A stretch of DNA of 64,000 nt from Cristatella mucedo (lineage: Eukaryota; Bryozoa; Phylactolaemata; Cristatellidae): assembly GCA_009760855.2 (NCBI GenBank), contig WPIO01000145.1:583001-647000 (forward strand). Reading direction: 5' to 3'. The stretch's first letter is position 1. Each line of letters begins with the position of its first letter. Positions 60,236 to 64,000 of the stretch are shown one piece after another. The position numbers were made by a program, and so were the translations under genes. Under the pieces are notes generated by a model. That model worked only from the letters and a program-made list of their open reading frames with translations, did no database searches and was not told the DNA's origin.

Positions 60236-61377
60236 CAACATCCCCACTAGAATGCTGTTACCCGATTCCTGGCTGCACCTCAATGTCTACATTTAAGCAG
60301 GTCACTAGTGATCTAGTCCTAAAGTTCGTATCGAAATCAAAGAAGACAACAAGTCCTCTGGACCCTATTCCCACTGTCCTGCTAATAAGTTGCATTGATC
60401 TGCTGCTGCCATGCATAACTAACATCATTAATATGTCATTAGCCTCAGGTCATGTCCCAGCACCTTTCAAAAAAGCTGTAGTCAGGCCTCTCCTCAAGAA
60501 AGCAAAAATTGACCAAGAGAACTTGAGCAACTACCGCCCAGTCTCCCTTCTACCATTTCTATCAAAGACACTCGAACGGGTCGTGGCAGACCAGCTAAAC
60601 TCATATATCAAAACCTCACACCTTGCTAGTAAGTTCCAGTCCGGCTTTAGAGCTAATCACTCCACAGAGTCAGCATTGCTTAAGGTACACAACGACCTAC
60701 TTAGGAATGCAGACATGGCTAGAGTGTCTCAGCTTGTTTTGCTCGATCTTTCGGCAGCTTTTGACACCATCGATTACAAAGTTCTTCTAGAGTGCCTCTC
60801 ATCTCGCCTGGGCATCACTGGCACTGCTCTGCAGTGGTTCAGGTCCTATCTCAGTGGGAGACTCCAGTGTATTGACGTGAATGGACAAAGATCATCTGAA
60901 GTACCTCTGAAATATGGAGTACCTCAGGGCTCTGTGCTAGGTCCGGTTCTTTTCACGGTTTATACTCTCGCTCTTGCTGATGTGATTGCCAAGCACAATC
61001 CAGGCTTTCACTTCTATGCGGATGACACTCAGTTGTACCTTTGCTTTGATCCCTCACAGCCTTCGAGCACCTCAAATTCTCTAAACTCACTTGCTGAATG
61101 CATTGATGACATCCGCACGTGGATGGCAGCAAATTTTCTAAAACTAAACGATGATAAAACTAACTTACTAGTTATGGGTAAACCCAGTGTGATTCAGAAA
61201 TTGGAAAGGCTGACGCTCAAAATTGGCTCCGACAGCATATCTCCTGTCGAATCAGCTCGAAATCTAGGTGTCATATTCCAAAGCGACCTCTCGTTAGACG
61301 ACCATATCAGCTCCACGGTCAAAGCTGCCTATTTTCAGCTTCATAACATTGCTAAAAATTCGGGCTTGTTTAGATAA
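60232..61377 (+). pseudogene. L2 reverse transcriptase part of ORF2
   Basis: A 381-codon open frame with RT blocks through YADD (near 61015-61026), SRLGITGTALQWF and FLKLNDDKTNLL. The start is not native: about 100 residues of linker are missing before it. It ends by frameshift into the next frame. Confidence 0.9.
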
Positions 61378-61945
61378 GGATACCACGTCTAAGTTGGTCC
61401 ATGCATTCGTGACATCTCGTCTCGACTTCTGCAACTCACTGCTTACTGGCCTACCAGCATGTGCGATCAGGCGATTGCAGCCGGTGCAAAACTCTGCAGC
61501 TAGGCTTGTCTGTCGTGAGCGTCGCAGTTGCCACATTACTCCACTTCTCGCCGACCTGCACTGGCTACGAGTCAAGCAACAGATTGACTTCAAGGTCTTG
61601 TCGCTCACTTTTAGGTCCCTTCATTCTATGGCTCCAGCCTATCTCTCCGACATACTCCCCCATCAGGCCAAGCATCGTACCACCCGCTTTTCGGAATCCA
61701 ACAGTCTAGAAATAACTCATACAAACCTCAAATCTTTTGGAGACCGTGCATTTAGTTCGCATGCCCCCAAAGCATGGAACTCCCTCCCGACCTGCGTCAG
61801 AACATCCCCTGACCTGACCACATTTAAAAAGAACTTAAAACACACCTATTTAGGACAGCATTTAGTGGGTCCCTATGATTCGTCCATCACGTGCTTATGC
61901 GTGCTGACACTGTGCATGCTGCCACTAACCACATTTGCATGCTGA
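61349..61945 (+). pseudogene. L2 ORF2 C-terminus
   Basis: SRLDFCNSLLTGLPACAIRR, IDFKVLSLTFRSLHSMAP and AWNSLPTCVRTSPDLTTFKK, the conserved C-terminus of L2 ORF2, in a frame shifted from the RT. Confidence 0.88.
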
Positions 61946-62105
61946 CCCTGTGCATGTCACCCCTAACCATATTATTCCCTTTGTTTGTTTTTCAAGCATG
62001 ATTTTACTTACCATTCAATTGCATTTCCCTTTGCAGCAAATGTAAAGCGCCTAGTAAAAGATTAAGTTCTCTGAGGGCGCTTTATCAAGTAATAGTAAAA
62101 ATAAT

Positions 62106-62600
62106 AATAATAATAATTCACGTGATAAAGCGCCCTCAGAGAACTTAATCTCTCTCTAGGCGCTTTACATTTGCTGTAAAGTTAAATGCAATTGAATGGT
62201 AAGTAAAATCATGCTTGAAAAACAAACGAAATGAATAATATGGTTAGGGGTGACATGCACAGGGTCAGCATGCAAATGTGGTTAGTGGCAGCATGCACAG
62301 TGTCAGCACGCATAAGCACATCAAGGACGAATCACAGGGACCCACTAAATGCTGTCCTAAATAGGTGTTTTTAGGTTCCTTTTAAATGTGGTCAGGTCAG
62401 GGGATGTTCTGACGCAGGTCGGGAGGGAGTTCCAGGCTTTGGGAACATGAACTAAATGCACGGTCTCCAAAGAATTTGAGGTTTGTACGAGGTATTTCTA
62501 GACTGTTGGATTCCGAAAAGCGGGTGGTACGATGCTTGGCCTGATGGGGTAGTATATCAGACAGATAGGCTGGAGCCATAGAATGAAGTACATTATTATT
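62106..62600 (-). mobile_element. L2 LINE 3' fragment, tail-to-tail with the preceding copy
   Basis: Begins with (AAT)n, then the inverted tail, 3' UTR and ORF2 C-terminus (SFRSLHSMAP region near 62579). It is the near-perfect inverse of 61617-62100. Confidence 0.92.
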
Positions 62601-62806
62601 ATTATATACTTACAGCAAGAGTGAAGACTCCATGAACCATTCTGCCTCTTTCTCCTGTCTACATGCATGTCGCACAAAAGATAAAAGCTCTAGGCCACTG
62701 CCGGATCCTATGACTCACAATGTCAAGTAGCAGCTCCGCCGGCAGCTATGGCAGTATGCAAACAGATTGAGTGGCATCTCCGGGCTCAGCCGAGTTGGAG
62801 AGTGGG

Positions 62807-62943
<137 letters not shown>

Positions 62944-63174
62944 TCGCAGCACCAGCTGAGGAGGGAAGGGAGTGGAGAGATAGGCGTGATCGAAACCAAG
63001 GCACCCACACGATCGAGCTTTCCCTCTCCAAACTCACTTGCACCGTATCGAAGGCGGAAGGAAATTTCACCAGCTGCTAAAAGTGCAAACAGCAACGTCT
63101 AACGTGGAGAGCCCCCGCTGAGCCCGGTCAGAACGAGTGGCACGACCGTGCTTTAGGAGTTCCGCGCAAAAAAG

Positions 63175-63475
63175 CGTGACTTCTCACCGACCTGCAGTGA
63201 ATTCCCATCGAACAGTGAACCGACTTCAAGGTTCCGTCACTCGCTTGCTTGCTCCGATTGATCTCAAATTAATATGATGCTTCATCGTACCCCTGCTCAT
63301 CTGGCACAAGTTAAGCTAAAAATCCACCTGTTCCTCACAGCATTTACAGCATTTGCTCTGTCCGCTTTAAGTGTCCTTTGCATGCTCTTGTGTGCTGATA
63401 CTATACATGTTATCACTAACCAATTTTAACATGCTTCCTTTCCAGAGTGCATAAAGTGCCAATAAAGATGCCACA
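63175..63475 (+). mobile_element. Diverged L2 LINE 3' fragment
   Basis: cttctcaccgacctgcagtg, gaaccgacttcaaggttccg, then 3' UTR-like sequence with tgtgctgatac and a degenerate tail (cataaagtgccaataaag). Confidence 0.65.
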
Positions 63476-63651
63476 TTCCTCTCCCATTCACTCTAGGAAG
63501 CCCAGGACTAGTGGGTGAAGGGGGCCTAGCAGACCGAATTCTTTCTCACGATTTCCAACTTCAGCTGCTCTAGTCGAACTAGGCTCCCTTAATGGTCACA
63601 AGAAGTCGGGTGATGATGAGCCATCCAGACAAAAAGCTAAACGAGGGGGCA

Positions 63652-63830
63652 TACACTGCCCTCCAAAAGTTTCTACACACCTACTACCAATCCACTATTT
63701 TACTCAAAACACGATTTAGATTGGATCTAACTCCTGCAGTTTTTATAGTGCAGAAAAGCTAAGAAATATATAATTACACACAGTTTATTTGGTACAATAA
63801 ATAATTTGTCGAGGCACTACGATTTTTGAT
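63652..63830. mobile_element. Possible Tc1/mariner-type end fragment
   Basis: TA followed by cactgccctccaaaagtttc and acacacct resembles Tc1-like inverted-repeat ends. No second end is in the window. A SINE follows at 63833. Confidence 0.35.
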
Positions 63831-63832
63831 AA

Positions 63833-64000
63833 CTGAGCCGTAATGGCTCACTAGGTAAGGCGGTTGCTTTTCACGACCTCGGCCCCGAGGCCATGGGTTC
63901 GAATCCTGTGGTGGGCGATCCTTTATCGCCGCTGCAAGCGGTGGTGATAGCCGTCAAGGCTCTTCTGTCGCTATACAAAAAGAGGCTGTTAAATCAGCTT
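63833..64000 (+). mobile_element. tRNA-derived SINE, cut by the window edge
   Basis: gagccgtaatggctcactagg (box A), gggttcgaatcctg (box B), tggtggtgatagccg and aagaggctgttaaatcagct. Confidence 0.9.

Larger units (their letters stand above)
59150..62105 (+). mobile_element. L2-type LINE, most complete copy in the window
   Basis: Carries APE-type endonuclease pieces (LTETWLKS, VIYRPPGTKSS, MGDFNVHFDN, SDHMQISFN), then reverse transcriptase (NYRPVSLLPFLSKTLERV, LDLSAAFDTIDY, GVPQGSVLGPVLFT, FYADDTQLY). The L2-style C-terminus follows (SAARLVCRERR, LLADLHW, FGDRAFSS, AWNSLPT), then a 3' UTR and tail. Frames break near 59690, at 60230-60290 (where the endonuclease-RT linker seems deleted) and near 61360, so it is inactive. 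Confidence 0.92.

Overview
The window is animal nuclear DNA. The genes are split by GT-AG introns and have CpG-rich 5' ends. The gaps hold long (CT)n, (CA)n and (GA)n microsatellites, many L2-type LINE fragments, a tRNA-derived SINE family, hAT DNA transposons and one LTR retrotransposon. Both recognisable genes have metazoan orthologues. The repeat mix suggests an invertebrate bilaterian; I cannot name the phylum.

Layout. (1) About 0.8-12.3 kb, minus strand: most of an N4BP1/KHNYN-family gene. Six exons give 594 codons: KH-like N-terminus, UBA-like segment, then a long disordered stretch. The NYN RNase exons expected next are not in the window and should lie left of position 1. A CpG-rich block at 11.6-12.3 kb is the probable promoter. 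(2) 12.4-34 kb: a gene-free repeat field with L2 fragments, two oppositely oriented copies of one dead hAT transposase, nested SINEs, a SPIN/URR1-like hAT miniature element, and a 268-bp array of degenerate 10-bp units. (3) 34-42.7 kb, plus strand: a very GC-rich four-exon gene for a 496-residue protein I do not recognise. (4) 42.7-46 kb: no gene found. (5) 46.5-58.1 kb, minus strand: the C-terminal two thirds of DNAJA3 (Tid1), the mitochondrial Hsp40, in seven exons plus a phase-compatible alternative last exon that seems to parallel the two C-termini of vertebrate Tid1. The J-domain exons are not visible and should lie right of 64 kb. (6) 58.4-64 kb: a hAT miniature element with perfect 8-bp target duplications, the most complete L2 element of the window, a tail-to-tail inverted L2 copy, a Tc1-like end and a SINE.

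The unknown gene and DNAJA3 converge. The three genes show no sign of acting together. Exon boundaries were placed by hand from splice consensus, phase continuity and remembered protein families; no alignment or search was run. Coordinates of old repeats are approximate, to about 10-30 bases.
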